Source: Mycolicibacterium sp. P1-5
GTDB taxonomy: Bacteria > Actinomycetota > Actinomycetes > Mycobacteriales > Mycobacteriaceae
Assembly: GCF_008329565.1 (NCBI RefSeq)
Contig: NZ_NPKT01000020.1
Location: 1-64,000 of the forward strand
Direction of reading: 5' to 3'
Length of the DNA: 64,000 nucleotides
Below are positions 34,133-42,346 of the stretch, in pieces. The notes under the pieces were generated by a model. That model saw nothing but the letters and a program-made list of their open reading frames with translations, had not been told where the DNA came from and did not search any database. Each line of letters opens with the position of its first letter. Position 1 is the stretch's first letter. The position numbers and the translations under genes are program-made.

Positions 34133-34765
34133 ATGTCGCAGCGCAAACGGAACCGCGGTCACCGCGCCGCGGCGGGCCCGATCGGGTCCGTAGCCGGTTC
34201 CAGCCTGCACGCCGACCCTCACATAATTGGCCCGGCCGACGGATCAGTGTGGGGACGTCGCCGGGTGTTGTTACTGAACTCAACCTACGAACCGCTGACG
34301 GCGCTCCCCATGCGCCGGGCGGTGATCATGCTGCTGTGTGGCAAGGCGGACGTGGTGCACGACGACCCCGCCGGCCCGGTGATCCACTCGGCGACGCGGG
34401 CGATCGTGGTCCCGTCGGTTATCCGGCTGCGCAGCTTCGTCCGGGTTCCGTACCGGGCGCGCATCCCGATGACGCGCGCCGCTCTGATGCATCGGGACCG
34501 GTTCCGGTGCGCATACTGCGGCAACAAGGCCGACACCGTGGATCACGTGATTCCACGCAGCCGCGGCGGTGAGCACTCCTGGGAGAACTGCGTGGCCGCG
34601 TGCGCGTCGTGCAATCACCGCAAGGCCGACAAGCTGCTGACCGAATTGGGCTGGTCGTTGCGCCTGGTGCCGATGCCGCCGAAGGGCCAGCACTGGCGGT
34701 TGTTGTGCACCATCAAGGAACTCGACCCCGCTTGGGTGCGCTACCTGGGTGAGGGCGCGGCCTGA
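34133..34765 (+). CDS. HNH endonuclease-domain protein (Rv2469c-like)
   Basis: A 210-aa protein whose core VLLLNSTYEPLTALPMRRAVIMLLCGKADVV and HNH motif (CAYCGNKADTVDHVIPRSRGGEHSWENCVAACASCNHRKADK) match a family conserved across actinobacteria and cyanobacteria. Two C-x2-C pairs bind structural zinc; H-V-I and N-x-V-x-A-C are catalytic positions. Biological role unresolved. ATG 34133 has GGAGG 4 nt upstream. Confidence 0.85.
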   Translation: MSQRKRNRGHRAAAGPIGSVAGSSLHADPHIIGPADGSVWGRRRVLLLNSTYEPLTALPMRRAVIMLLCGKADVVHDDPAGPVIHSATRAIVVPSVIRLRSFVRVPYRARIPMTRAALMHRDRFRCAYCGNKADTVDHVIPRSRGGEHSWENCVAACASCNHRKADKLLTELGWSLRLVPMPPKGQHWRLLCTIKELDPAWVRYLGEGAA

Positions 34766-34782
34766 CTGCTACGGTTTGCATC

Positions 34783-35019
34783 GTGAATGGTGCAGTCGTA
34801 CACCTGGTGTTGGTGGGCGTTCCCTTGGCGCTCGTTATCGTCCTGTCGCTGTTGATCTTCCCCCGCCCGGGTAAGCATCCCAAGACGTACAAGCTGTCCG
34901 AGAAGTGGACGCACGCGCCGATCCTGTGGGCTTCCGACGAGGTTGTTCCTGGCGGCGGCCATCACGGCCACGGCGCGCACGAGGTGAATGTGGGAGGTGG
35001 AGCAAGTGGCAAGTGGTGA
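34783..35019 (+). CDS. ctaJ: CtaJ-like small subunit of the bc1-aa3 supercomplex
   Basis: A 78-aa single-pass membrane protein: helix LVLVGVPLALVIVLSLLIF, then RPGKHPKTYKLSEKWTHAPILWASDE and a His/Gly-rich tail. By synteny it corresponds to MSMEG_4693, which I recall as the accessory subunit CtaJ in the M. smegmatis respiratory supercomplex structures, followed there by PRSAF1 as here. It lacks the features of an enzyme. It overlaps the next gene by 14 bases. The name rests on recall and gene order. Confidence 0.65.
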   Translation: MNGAVVHLVLVGVPLALVIVLSLLIFPRPGKHPKTYKLSEKWTHAPILWASDEVVPGGGHHGHGAHEVNVGGGASGKW

Positions 35020-35485
35020 ACACGGCACCGCGGTAGCGACCGTCGATCCGGCCAACCTGCCCTATGGCTGGGCAGTTACCACCAGCGGCCGCATATCCGG
35101 GGTGACCGAGCCGGGTGAGCTGTCGGTGCACTACCCGTTCCCGACCAGCCAGCTGGTCGAACTGGACGACGCGCTGAAGTACGGCAGCCGGCAGGCCAAG
35201 GCCCGCTTCGCCGTCTACATCGGCGACCTCGGTGCCGACCCCGCCGCTCGGGCCCGCGAGATCCTCGCCGACGTTCCCACTGCGAACAACGCAGTACTGC
35301 TCGCCGTATCGCCGAACCAGCGGGTCATCGAGGTGGTCTACGGCGCCGACGTGCGCAGCCGTGGTGCTGAGTCGGCGGCCCCGCTCGGGGTGTCGGCGGC
35401 TGCGTCGGCGTTCAAAGAAGGCAACCTGGTCGACGGCTTGGTCAGCGCCGTGCGGGTGATGTCGGCGGCTATCTCCCGCCCGTAG
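35006..35485 (+). CDS. DUF5130 / TPM-like protein (PRSAF1-like)
   Basis: A 159-aa protein with a TPM-type alpha/beta fold: a segment with RFAVYIGDLGADPAARAREILADVP, NNAVLLAVSPNQRVIEVVYG, then amphipathic helices. The homologue in M. smegmatis (MSMEG_4692) is, as I recall, the PRSAF1 peripheral subunit of the bc1-aa3 supercomplex. I selected GTG 35006 because GGGAGG is 8 nt upstream; ATG 34988 is in frame but unsupported. Overlap with the CtaJ-like gene suggests coupled production of supercomplex partners. Confidence 0.7.
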   Translation: MASGEHGTAVATVDPANLPYGWAVTTSGRISGVTEPGELSVHYPFPTSQLVELDDALKYGSRQAKARFAVYIGDLGADPAARAREILADVPTANNAVLLAVSPNQRVIEVVYGADVRSRGAESAAPLGVSAAASAFKEGNLVDGLVSAVRVMSAAISRP

Positions 35486-35497
35486 CCCGCCCGTAGC

Positions 35498-35546
35498 GAT
35501 TTGGGCGCGTTTTCGTTCGCTCAGCGAACGAAAACGCGCCGAAATC
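35498..35546. terminator. Long bidirectional hairpin between convergent genes
   Basis: A perfect 17-bp inverted repeat (35504-35520 and 35524-35540) with a 3-nt loop is extended by five further pairs (GATTT/AAATC) after one mismatch. It lies between two convergent genes and overlaps the last bases of the HNH gene at 35545. A strong factor-independent terminator in both directions is the simplest reading. Confidence 0.85.
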
Positions 35547-35883
35547 ACTGTAAATCCGCGCGGATGCGGACGTAGCGCTCGAGGAACAGGCGTTCGTCGA
35601 GTCGCTTGCGGCGAAGCCAACCCGTGACCTCGTCATTGCACTTGCTGGCGTTGCACGCGCCGCAGGCGGGGACGACGTTGTCGATCGTGTAGCGGCCGCC
35701 GCGGGATATCGCCATCACGCAGTCGCGTTGCAGCGGCTTGCCCGTCGCCCTGCAGTAGGCACAGCCATTCCAGGCGAGCTTGATCGCCGCCCACTGCTCG
35801 TCGGTGAGATCGTTGACCGCCGCTTTGACGCGGCGGGTACGCCTGCGCGCCGCGCGTGCTCGACGGGTGTTCGCCCCTGCCAT
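35545..35883 (-). CDS. Small HNH endonuclease
   Basis: A 112-aa basic protein with an HNH fold: CAYCRATGKPLQRDCVMAISRGGRYTIDNVVPACGACNASKCND. The first H of H-N-H is replaced by C-V in this alignment (RDCVMAISRGG), so catalysis may be impaired or use another residue. Two C-x2-C pairs are present. The start ATG 35883 gives MAGANTRRARA; an upstream in-frame start exists at 35910. Located 23 bp after the end of pepN, so probably co-transcribed. Distinct from the HNH protein at 34133. Confidence 0.75.
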   Translation of the reverse strand: MAGANTRRARAARRRTRRVKAAVNDLTDEQWAAIKLAWNGCAYCRATGKPLQRDCVMAISRGGRYTIDNVVPACGACNASKCNDEVTGWLRRKRLDERLFLERYVRIRADLQ

Positions 35884-35906
35884 CGCGTGATCATGGCAGC
35901 GCAAAC

Positions 35907-38477
35907 TCACCCAGCGTCGAAGGCGCGCGCTTTCAGCGATCGTTCGATACCGGCCCGGCCTTCGAGCACCAGTCGGCGCAACGCCGAGGGCAGCTCACCA
36001 GACAGGAACGTGTCCGCGGCGGCCAACGCCTCGTCGCTGATGTCCCACGACGGGTACAGGCCGATCACCACCGTCTGCGCCACCTCGCTCGACCGGCGCT
36101 CCCACACGCCGGGGATCGCCGCGAAATACTGCTCGGTGAACGGCTGCAGCAGCGCGCTCTGCCCGATCTGGACGAAGCCGCCGATGATCGCCCGCGCGGT
36201 GATGTTGGGCAGCGTGTCGTCTTCGATCACCTCACGCCAGGCGGCCTTCTTGACCTCGATCTGCGGGCGCGCCGCCGATGCAGCGGCCGCATGCCGGCGA
36301 CCGGCGGCCGTCGGATCGTTCTGCGCCTCGGCATCGAGGAACGGCGTCTGGAGTCCGTCGCCGTCGATGTCACCGGAGGCGGCCAGCGCCGTGACGATCC
36401 GCCACCGCAGATCGGTGTCGATCACCAGGCCGGGCAGATTCACCTCGGCCGGTTCGCCGTCCAGCAGGGTCGCCAGCACCGCGACGTGGTGCAGCTGCAG
36501 CACCGACGTGCACAGCGCGTTGACGTAGGCGAGCTGGTGATCGGATCCGGGCGACGACTCACGTGCCAGGTCCAGCAGCCGGTCAGCGAATGCCGGCCAG
36601 CCGTTGGCGCAGGCCCACGCCGGGTCGGCGTAGGAATTGAGCGCGGTCTGAGCCTGCAGCAGCAGCCGCTGCGCCACCCCGACCTGGGTCTCGGCCTGCA
36701 CGCCGCTCATCACCAGGGCCACGAAGTCGCGGGCCTTCAGCTCGGCGTCGCGGGTCATCTCCCACGCGGCTGACCACACCAGCGTCCGCGGCAGCGGCTC
36801 GGAGATCTCGGCGATGCGACTGAGCGCGGTCCGCAGTGAATCGTCGTCGAGCCGCAGCGAACAGTACGTCAGGTCGTCATCATTGACCAGCACCAGCTTG
36901 CCGCGGGAAACCCCTTGCAGCGCAGGCACATCGGTGACCGGCTCGGCGATGTCGAGCTCCTCGCGGTGCACGCGCACCAGCTTGCCCGTCGTCGGGTCGT
37001 CATCGTAGATACCGACCGCCAGCCGGTGTACCCGGGTCTCACCGGCACCGGGCACCGCACCGCCCTGGTTGATCGCGAAGCGGGTGAACTTGCCGTCGGC
37101 GTCGACGTCGAAGTCGGCGCGCACCGTATTCAGCCCCGTGGTCTTGAGCCACTGCCGGCCCCAGTCGGACAGGTCGCGCCCGGACGCCTTCTCCAACGCG
37201 CCCAGCAGATCGTCGAACGTCGCGTTGCCGAAGGCGTGCGCGGCGAAGTAGTCGCGCAGGCCGGCCAGGAAGTGCTCGAGCCCGACGTAGGCGACCAGCT
37301 GCTTGAGCACGCTGGCGCCCTTGGCATAGGTGATGCCGTCGAAGTTGACCTCGACGGCGTGCAGATCCGGGATGTCAGCGGCCACCGGGTGGGTGGACGG
37401 CAATTGGTCTTGACGGTAGGCCCACGACTTCTCCACGTTGGCGAACGTGGTCCACGCCTGGTCATACTCGGTGGCCTCGGCCTGGCACAGCACCGAGGCG
37501 AACGTTGCGAACGACTCGTTGAGCCACAGGTCGTCCCACCACGTCATCGTCACCAGGTCGCCGAACCACATGTGGGCCATCTCGTGTAGCACGGTCTCGG
37601 CGCGGCGCTCGTAGCTGTAACGGGTCACCTTCGACCGGAAGACGTAATCCTCCAGGAACGTCACCGCGCCGGCGTTCTCCATGGCGCCGGCGTTGAATTC
37701 GGGTACGAACAGCTGGTCGTACTTGCCGAACGCATACGGCACCCCGAAGTTGCGGTGATAGAAGCCGAAGCCTTGTTTGGTTTCGGTGAACAGCCGCTCG
37801 GCGTCCATGTACTCCGCTAGCGACGAGCGACAGAACAGGCCGAGCGGGATTTCGCCGTGCTCGTCGGTGTAGACGTCGTCCCAGCGCGCGTATGGCCCCG
37901 CGATCAGCGCCACCAGGTAGGTGCTCATCTTCGGGGTGGTGGTGAAGACGTGCACCTTCACCTTGGCGTCCTCCTCGGCGGACACGGTCGCGCCGTTGGA
38001 GATCACCTGCCAGTGCGACGGCGCGGTGACGGTCACGTCGAAGGTCGCCTTCAGATCGGGCTGGTCGAAACAGGCGAACATCCGCTTGGCGTCGGCGGTT
38101 TCGAACTGCGAGTACAGGTACACCTCGCCGTCGACCGGGTCGACGAATCGGTGCAGACCCTCACCGGTGTTGGAGTACCGGCAGTCGGCCTCCACCACCA
38201 GGACGTTGGTCTTCTCCAGCCCCCGCAACGGAATGCCGGTGGACTCGTCGTAGGAGGACACGTCGATGTCGCGGCCGTTGAGGACTGCACTGTGCACCGT
38301 GTCGGCGGCCAGGTCGATATAGGTGTCAGCGCCGGGCAGCGCCTCGAACTCGACCGTGGTGGTCGACCGGAAGTTCGTGTCGGAGAACGTGAGGTCCAGG
38401 ACGATCCGATAGTTGCCGACGGTGACCAGAGCGGCGCGCTCGATGGCCTCGTCACGAGTGAGGTTGGGTAGTGCCAC
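35907..38477 (-). CDS. pepN: Aminopeptidase N
   Basis: The 856-aa M1-family zinc aminopeptidase removes N-terminal residues from peptides in the cytoplasm. The family's G-A-M-E-N exopeptidase motif occurs in NAGAMENAGAVTF, and the zinc site in HEMAHMWFGDLVTMTWWDDLWLNE (HExxH-x18-E). An ERAP1-like C-terminal domain follows. Length fits the 850-870-aa actinobacterial family (Rv2467). ATG 38477. It is divergent from the nitroreductase gene. Confidence 0.93.
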   Translation of the reverse strand: MALPNLTRDEAIERAALVTVGNYRIVLDLTFSDTNFRSTTTVEFEALPGADTYIDLAADTVHSAVLNGRDIDVSSYDESTGIPLRGLEKTNVLVVEADCRYSNTGEGLHRFVDPVDGEVYLYSQFETADAKRMFACFDQPDLKATFDVTVTAPSHWQVISNGATVSAEEDAKVKVHVFTTTPKMSTYLVALIAGPYARWDDVYTDEHGEIPLGLFCRSSLAEYMDAERLFTETKQGFGFYHRNFGVPYAFGKYDQLFVPEFNAGAMENAGAVTFLEDYVFRSKVTRYSYERRAETVLHEMAHMWFGDLVTMTWWDDLWLNESFATFASVLCQAEATEYDQAWTTFANVEKSWAYRQDQLPSTHPVAADIPDLHAVEVNFDGITYAKGASVLKQLVAYVGLEHFLAGLRDYFAAHAFGNATFDDLLGALEKASGRDLSDWGRQWLKTTGLNTVRADFDVDADGKFTRFAINQGGAVPGAGETRVHRLAVGIYDDDPTTGKLVRVHREELDIAEPVTDVPALQGVSRGKLVLVNDDDLTYCSLRLDDDSLRTALSRIAEISEPLPRTLVWSAAWEMTRDAELKARDFVALVMSGVQAETQVGVAQRLLLQAQTALNSYADPAWACANGWPAFADRLLDLARESSPGSDHQLAYVNALCTSVLQLHHVAVLATLLDGEPAEVNLPGLVIDTDLRWRIVTALAASGDIDGDGLQTPFLDAEAQNDPTAAGRRHAAAASAARPQIEVKKAAWREVIEDDTLPNITARAIIGGFVQIGQSALLQPFTEQYFAAIPGVWERRSSEVAQTVVIGLYPSWDISDEALAAADTFLSGELPSALRRLVLEGRAGIERSLKARAFDAG

Positions 38478-38576
38478 GCGTCCAACCTAACGTGACTTAC
38501 TTGCACGTGCGGCATTGCCAGCCGTGGGTTCCCGCGCTGGCAATCCCAAAGTTTCTGGTGTTGGCGCGCGGATGCG

Positions 38577-38603
38577 GGAACAGTGAACTAACGGCACGAG
38601 TTG
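38577..38603 (+). promoter_or_regulatory. SigH-type promoter of the nitroreductase gene
   Basis: GGAACA, 17 bases and GTTG match the mycobacterial SigH (and SigE) consensus GGAAYA-N16-17-GTTR. It ends 37 bp before the ATG at 38641. The orthologue Rv2466c is known to be in the SigH regulon, so oxidative or thiol stress would induce this gene. Confidence 0.75.
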
Positions 38604-38640
38604 AGTTAGACGTCTGCGTCCATCGCTGGGAGGAGCTCGC

Positions 38641-39249
38641 ATGTCCGAGAAGTCGAAAGCCGGTTTTTGGTTCGACCCGCTGTGCCCCTGGTGTTGGATT
38701 ACGTCGCGCTGGATCCTCGAGGTCGAAAAGGTGCGCGATATCGACGTCGACTTCCGGGTGATGAGCCTGGCCGTTCTCAACGAAGGTCGCGACCTGCCCG
38801 AGGAGTACCTCGAGATGATGAAGAAGGCGTGGGGCCCGGTCCGGGTCGCCATTGCTGCCGAGCAGGCTCATGGCCGCGAGGTCCTGTCGTCGCTCTACAC
38901 CGCGATGGGCACGCGCATCCACAACGAGAACAACAAAGACTTCGACGTCGTGATCAAGGAGTCGCTGGCCGAGGTGGGCTTGCCCGCAGAACTCGCCGAG
39001 GCGGCCACCACCGACAAGTACGACGACGCTCTGCGTAAGAGCCATCACGAGGGTATGGACGCTGTCGGTGAGGACGTCGGCACCCCGACGATCCACATCA
39101 ACGGGGTGGCGTTCTTCGGCCCCGTACTCTCCAAAATTCCGCGCGGCGAGGAAGCCGGCAAGTTGTGGGACGCGTCGGTGACGTTCGCGGCCTACCCGCA
39201 CTTCTGGGAACTGAAGCGGACGAGGACCGAAGCCCCGCAATTCGACTGA
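38641..39249 (+). CDS. Mycothiol-dependent nitroreductase (DsbA family, Rv2466c)
   Basis: A 202-aa thioredoxin-fold oxidoreductase of the DsbA/FrnE type, with active site C15-P-W-C18 and the helical insertion of that family; cis-Pro is in GTPTIHING. The M. tuberculosis orthologue reduces via mycothiol and activates the prodrug TP053. ATG 38641 follows GGAGGAGCTCGC. A SigH-like promoter lies upstream. Cytoplasmic. Confidence 0.9.
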   Translation: MSEKSKAGFWFDPLCPWCWITSRWILEVEKVRDIDVDFRVMSLAVLNEGRDLPEEYLEMMKKAWGPVRVAIAAEQAHGREVLSSLYTAMGTRIHNENNKDFDVVIKESLAEVGLPAELAEAATTDKYDDALRKSHHEGMDAVGEDVGTPTIHINGVAFFGPVLSKIPRGEEAGKLWDASVTFAAYPHFWELKRTRTEAPQFD

Positions 39250-39267
39250 GGCCCCCGGCGCCGAGAT

Positions 39268-39312
39268 CGACGTTTTGCGGCCAGTCAGTCGAACTTTCCC
39301 TGCCAAACGTCG
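39268..39312. terminator. Possible hairpin after the nitroreductase gene
   Basis: CGACGTTT at 39268-39275 pairs with AAACGTCG at 39305-39312 across 29 bases. It lies 18 bp after the stop. The loop is large, so support for a terminator is limited. Confidence 0.35.
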
Positions 39313-39342
39313 GTTTGGGCGAGGGTTAGTAAGGTAGCGGCC

Positions 39343-39822
39343 ATGCGCGTCTACCTCGGCTCAGACCATGCCGGATACGAACTCAAGCAAGCCATCATCG
39401 AGCACCTGAAATCCGGTGGTCACGAGCCCATCGACTGCGGCGCTTACTCCTACGACGCCGACGACGACTACCCGGCCTTCTGCATAGCCGCGGCGGTGCG
39501 CACGGTCGCCGATCCCGACAGCCTCGGCATCGTGCTGGGCGGCTCCGGCAACGGGGAGCAGATCGCGGCCAATAAGGTGCCCGGTGCGCGCTGTGCACTG
39601 GCGTGGAGCACCGAGACCGCATCGCTGGCCCGCGAGCACAACAACGCTCAGCTGATCGGCATCGGTGGACGTATGCACACGCAGGAGGAAGCGCTGGCGA
39701 TCGTCGACGCGTTCCTGTCGACTCCGTGGTCGAAAGCCGAACGGCATCAACGTCGTATCGACATCCTCGACGAATACGAGCGCACCCGCATCGCGCCGCC
39801 GGTGCCCGGCGCCCCGGCCTGA
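39343..39822 (+). CDS. rpiB: Ribose-5-phosphate isomerase B
   Basis: A 159-aa RpiB/LacA-family isomerase interconverting ribose-5-phosphate and ribulose-5-phosphate in the pentose phosphate pathway. Start MRVYLGSDHAGYELK, active-site LGGSGNGEQIAANK and the segment RCALAWSTETASLAREHNNAQLIGIGGR are family hallmarks. Length fits (162 aa in M. tuberculosis Rv2465c). The Nei-family glycosylase gene starts 4 bp after its stop. Confidence 0.94.
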   Translation: MRVYLGSDHAGYELKQAIIEHLKSGGHEPIDCGAYSYDADDDYPAFCIAAAVRTVADPDSLGIVLGGSGNGEQIAANKVPGARCALAWSTETASLAREHNNAQLIGIGGRMHTQEEALAIVDAFLSTPWSKAERHQRRIDILDEYERTRIAPPVPGAPA

Positions 39823-39826
39823 TCCC

Positions 39827-40618
39827 ATGCCGGAAGGGCATACCCTTCACCGGCTCGCGCGGCTACACCAGCGCCGGTTCGCCGGTGCCCCCGCCGCCGT
39901 GTCGAGCCCGCAGGGCAGGTTCACCGACGCCTCGATCGTCACTGGGCGGGTGTTCACCCGCGCCTCGGTCTGGGGCAAGCACCTCTTCCATCACTACGAC
40001 GGCGGCCCGATCGTGCACGTCCACCTGGGGTTGTACGGATCCTTCACGGAGGCGCCGGCGCCAATGCCCTTGCCTGTCGGCCAGGTGCGCATGCGGATCG
40101 TTGGCGGCGAATGGGGCACCGACCTGCGCGGTCCGACGGCCTGCGAGGTAATGGATGAGGCGCAGGTGTCGGCCATCGTGAGCCGCCTCGGGCCCGACCC
40201 GCTGCGCCGGGATGCCGATCCAGCGTTGGCATGGGCCCGAATCTCCAAGTCCCGCAAGTTGATCGGCGCTCTACTGATGGATCAGGGCGTGCTCGCAGGA
40301 GTGGGCAACGTGTATCGCAGCGAGTTGCTCTTCCGGCATCAGATCGACCCCTACCGGCTGGGCCGCGACGTCTCCGAGTTCGAGTTCGCCGATGTCTGGA
40401 CCGACCTGGTCAAGTTGATGAAGATCGGCGTGCAGCGCGGCAAGATCGTGGTCGTGCGACCGGAGCACGATCACGGGCCGCCGTCGTACGCGCCGAACCG
40501 TCCGCGCACGTACGTCTACCGGCGTGCCGGCGAGCCATGCCGGGTGTGCGCGACCCCGGTTCGGACCGCCGAACTGGAAGGTCGCAACGTGTTTTGGTGC
40601 CCCACCTGCCAGGTGTGA
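39827..40618 (+). CDS. Fpg/Nei-family DNA glycosylase (Nei1-like)
   Basis: A 263-aa base-excision-repair glycosylase/AP lyase. It begins MPEGHTLHRLARLHQRRF: Pro-Glu after the initiator Met supplies the catalytic N-terminal Pro and Glu. A helix-two-turn-helix (LMDQGVLAGVGNVYRSELLFRHQIDP) and a C4 zinc finger at the end (CRVCATPV...FWCPTC) complete the family. It would excise oxidised pyrimidines. Position matches Rv2464c (Nei1). The start is fixed by MPEG. Confidence 0.9.
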   Translation: MPEGHTLHRLARLHQRRFAGAPAAVSSPQGRFTDASIVTGRVFTRASVWGKHLFHHYDGGPIVHVHLGLYGSFTEAPAPMPLPVGQVRMRIVGGEWGTDLRGPTACEVMDEAQVSAIVSRLGPDPLRRDADPALAWARISKSRKLIGALLMDQGVLAGVGNVYRSELLFRHQIDPYRLGRDVSEFEFADVWTDLVKLMKIGVQRGKIVVVRPEHDHGPPSYAPNRPRTYVYRRAGEPCRVCATPVRTAELEGRNVFWCPTCQV

Positions 40619-40654
40619 TCGGCGCCGTCGCGGGCCACCCGCGAGAATGCCTGG

Positions 40655-42346
40655 ATGGAACTGATTCTCGTCGTCGTGGGGGCCATCGTTGTCGCGGCGA
40701 TCGCCAAGCAGCGTGGCGTCGAGCCCGCCCTGATGATCGTCGTCGTCGGCATTGCGGTGTCGTTCGTGCCGGGATTCGTCGCTCCTGAAGTGGACTCCCA
40801 CATTCTGCTGAGCGTGGTGCTGCCACCGTTGCTGTACTCCGCGGCGCTCGATTTCTCTTTTCCCGCGTTCATGCGCAACATCAAGCCGATCCTCGGCCTC
40901 GGTGTGGGCCTGGTCGTGGTCACCGCATTCACCGTCGCAGCGGTCTCCGCGTGGCTGGTGGTGGTGCCGTTGACCTTCGCAACCGCGCTGGTCCTGGGTG
41001 CCATCGTCGCGCCGCCCGACGCCGTCACTGCCGTCGCGGTCGGCCGCAAGCTGGGCCTGCCCAAGCGGGTGATGACGATCTTGACCGGTGAGAGCCTGAT
41101 CAACGACGCCGCAGCGCTGGCGTTATTCTCGATCGCGGTCGCCCAGGTCGCCGGCACCCACACCTTCATCAACAACCCGCTGCTGCTGTTCGGCTACAGC
41201 GCGGTGCTCGGCCCGCTGGTAGGGGTCGGGCTCGGCTACGTGACGCTGTGGATCCGTGAGCGACTCAACAGTGCGAGCCTGGAAACCATCCAGGGTCTGG
41301 TCGTCCCTTTCGCGGCCTACATCACCGCGGAACGTTTTCACGCTTCGGGAGTACTGGCCGTCGTGGCCGCCGGATTCGTCGTCGGCAGCGGAACGCTCAG
41401 CGCCGGTTACCAGACCCGACTTCAGGAGCGTTACGTGTGGCATTCCGTGGACGTGCTGCTGGAGGCATTGGTGTTCGCCTACATCGGGCTGCATCTGCGG
41501 TTCGTGCTAGAAGACCTGCGCGACGCCCACGAGTCCCTTGCGGAGGTCACCGTTGCGGCGGCGGTGGTGCTGGCGATAGTGCTGGCGATCCGTCCGCTGT
41601 CAGTGTTCGTGATGTTCGGTCGTGGAGTTCTGTTCCGCCACGTCGACCGCAAACTGAGTGTGCCGATTCCCGCGGCCGGCGGTCGAGGTGCACTCGGTGT
41701 TCGAAAACCTGCGCGGCCAAAGGGCAAGTGGCGGTCGATGATTGACCACACGTCTTTGACCTGGCAGGAGAATGTGGTGGTCTCCTGGACTGGGATGCGC
41801 GGCGTGGTGACGCTGGCCGCCGCGGCCGGTATTCCGCCGACCGTCGCCGGCGGCGAGCCGTTCCCCGAGCGGGCCACCATTCAGGCGATCGCGTTCGTGG
41901 TGGCCGTCGGCACGCTGCTGCTGCAGGGCTGGACTCTGCCGCCACTGATTCGCCGGTTGAATCTGTCGTCGCCAGAAGATGACCGCGCGTACGACCGGGA
42001 GGAGACGGCCAAAGCCGAAAGCACCGTCCACGCTGCGGCCGACGAGGTGCTCGCCTACTTCGAGGCGCACCCCCCGAACGGTCTCGACCCCCACGTGCTG
42101 ACCGATATTCGCAACTGGATCGCGCGGCACTCCAAGGACGCCGACGAGATGCCCGATCCCGACGAACACGACCCCCGAGCCGAAGTGTTCTCGGCGTTGT
42201 ACCGCAACGTACTTGCCGCGCAGCGCGCGGCACTGATCGCCGAGCGCGATGAGGGACGCATCGACGACGAGGCCGTGCGCGCCATGCTGGGCCGATTGGA
42301 TCTGCAGGAGGCCAGCGTGACCGCCCGGATGGAGAGTCGGCTTTAG
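40655..42346 (+). CDS. Na+/H+ antiporter, CPA1 family
   Basis: A 563-aa membrane protein with about 12 helices and the ion-binding motifs GAIVAPPDAVTAVA and GESLINDAAALALF. It also has the C-terminal VVSWTGMRGVVTLAAA segment typical of NhaP/CPA1 exchangers, followed by a roughly 120-residue cytoplasmic tail. It would exchange sodium or potassium for protons. ATG 40655. Its end overlaps the convergent DUF1542-type gene by 4 bases. Confidence 0.88.
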   Translation: MELILVVVGAIVVAAIAKQRGVEPALMIVVVGIAVSFVPGFVAPEVDSHILLSVVLPPLLYSAALDFSFPAFMRNIKPILGLGVGLVVVTAFTVAAVSAWLVVVPLTFATALVLGAIVAPPDAVTAVAVGRKLGLPKRVMTILTGESLINDAAALALFSIAVAQVAGTHTFINNPLLLFGYSAVLGPLVGVGLGYVTLWIRERLNSASLETIQGLVVPFAAYITAERFHASGVLAVVAAGFVVGSGTLSAGYQTRLQERYVWHSVDVLLEALVFAYIGLHLRFVLEDLRDAHESLAEVTVAAAVVLAIVLAIRPLSVFVMFGRGVLFRHVDRKLSVPIPAAGGRGALGVRKPARPKGKWRSMIDHTSLTWQENVVVSWTGMRGVVTLAAAAGIPPTVAGGEPFPERATIQAIAFVVAVGTLLLQGWTLPPLIRRLNLSSPEDDRAYDREETAKAESTVHAAADEVLAYFEAHPPNGLDPHVLTDIRNWIARHSKDADEMPDPDEHDPRAEVFSALYRNVLAAQRAALIAERDEGRIDDEAVRAMLGRLDLQEASVTARMESRL

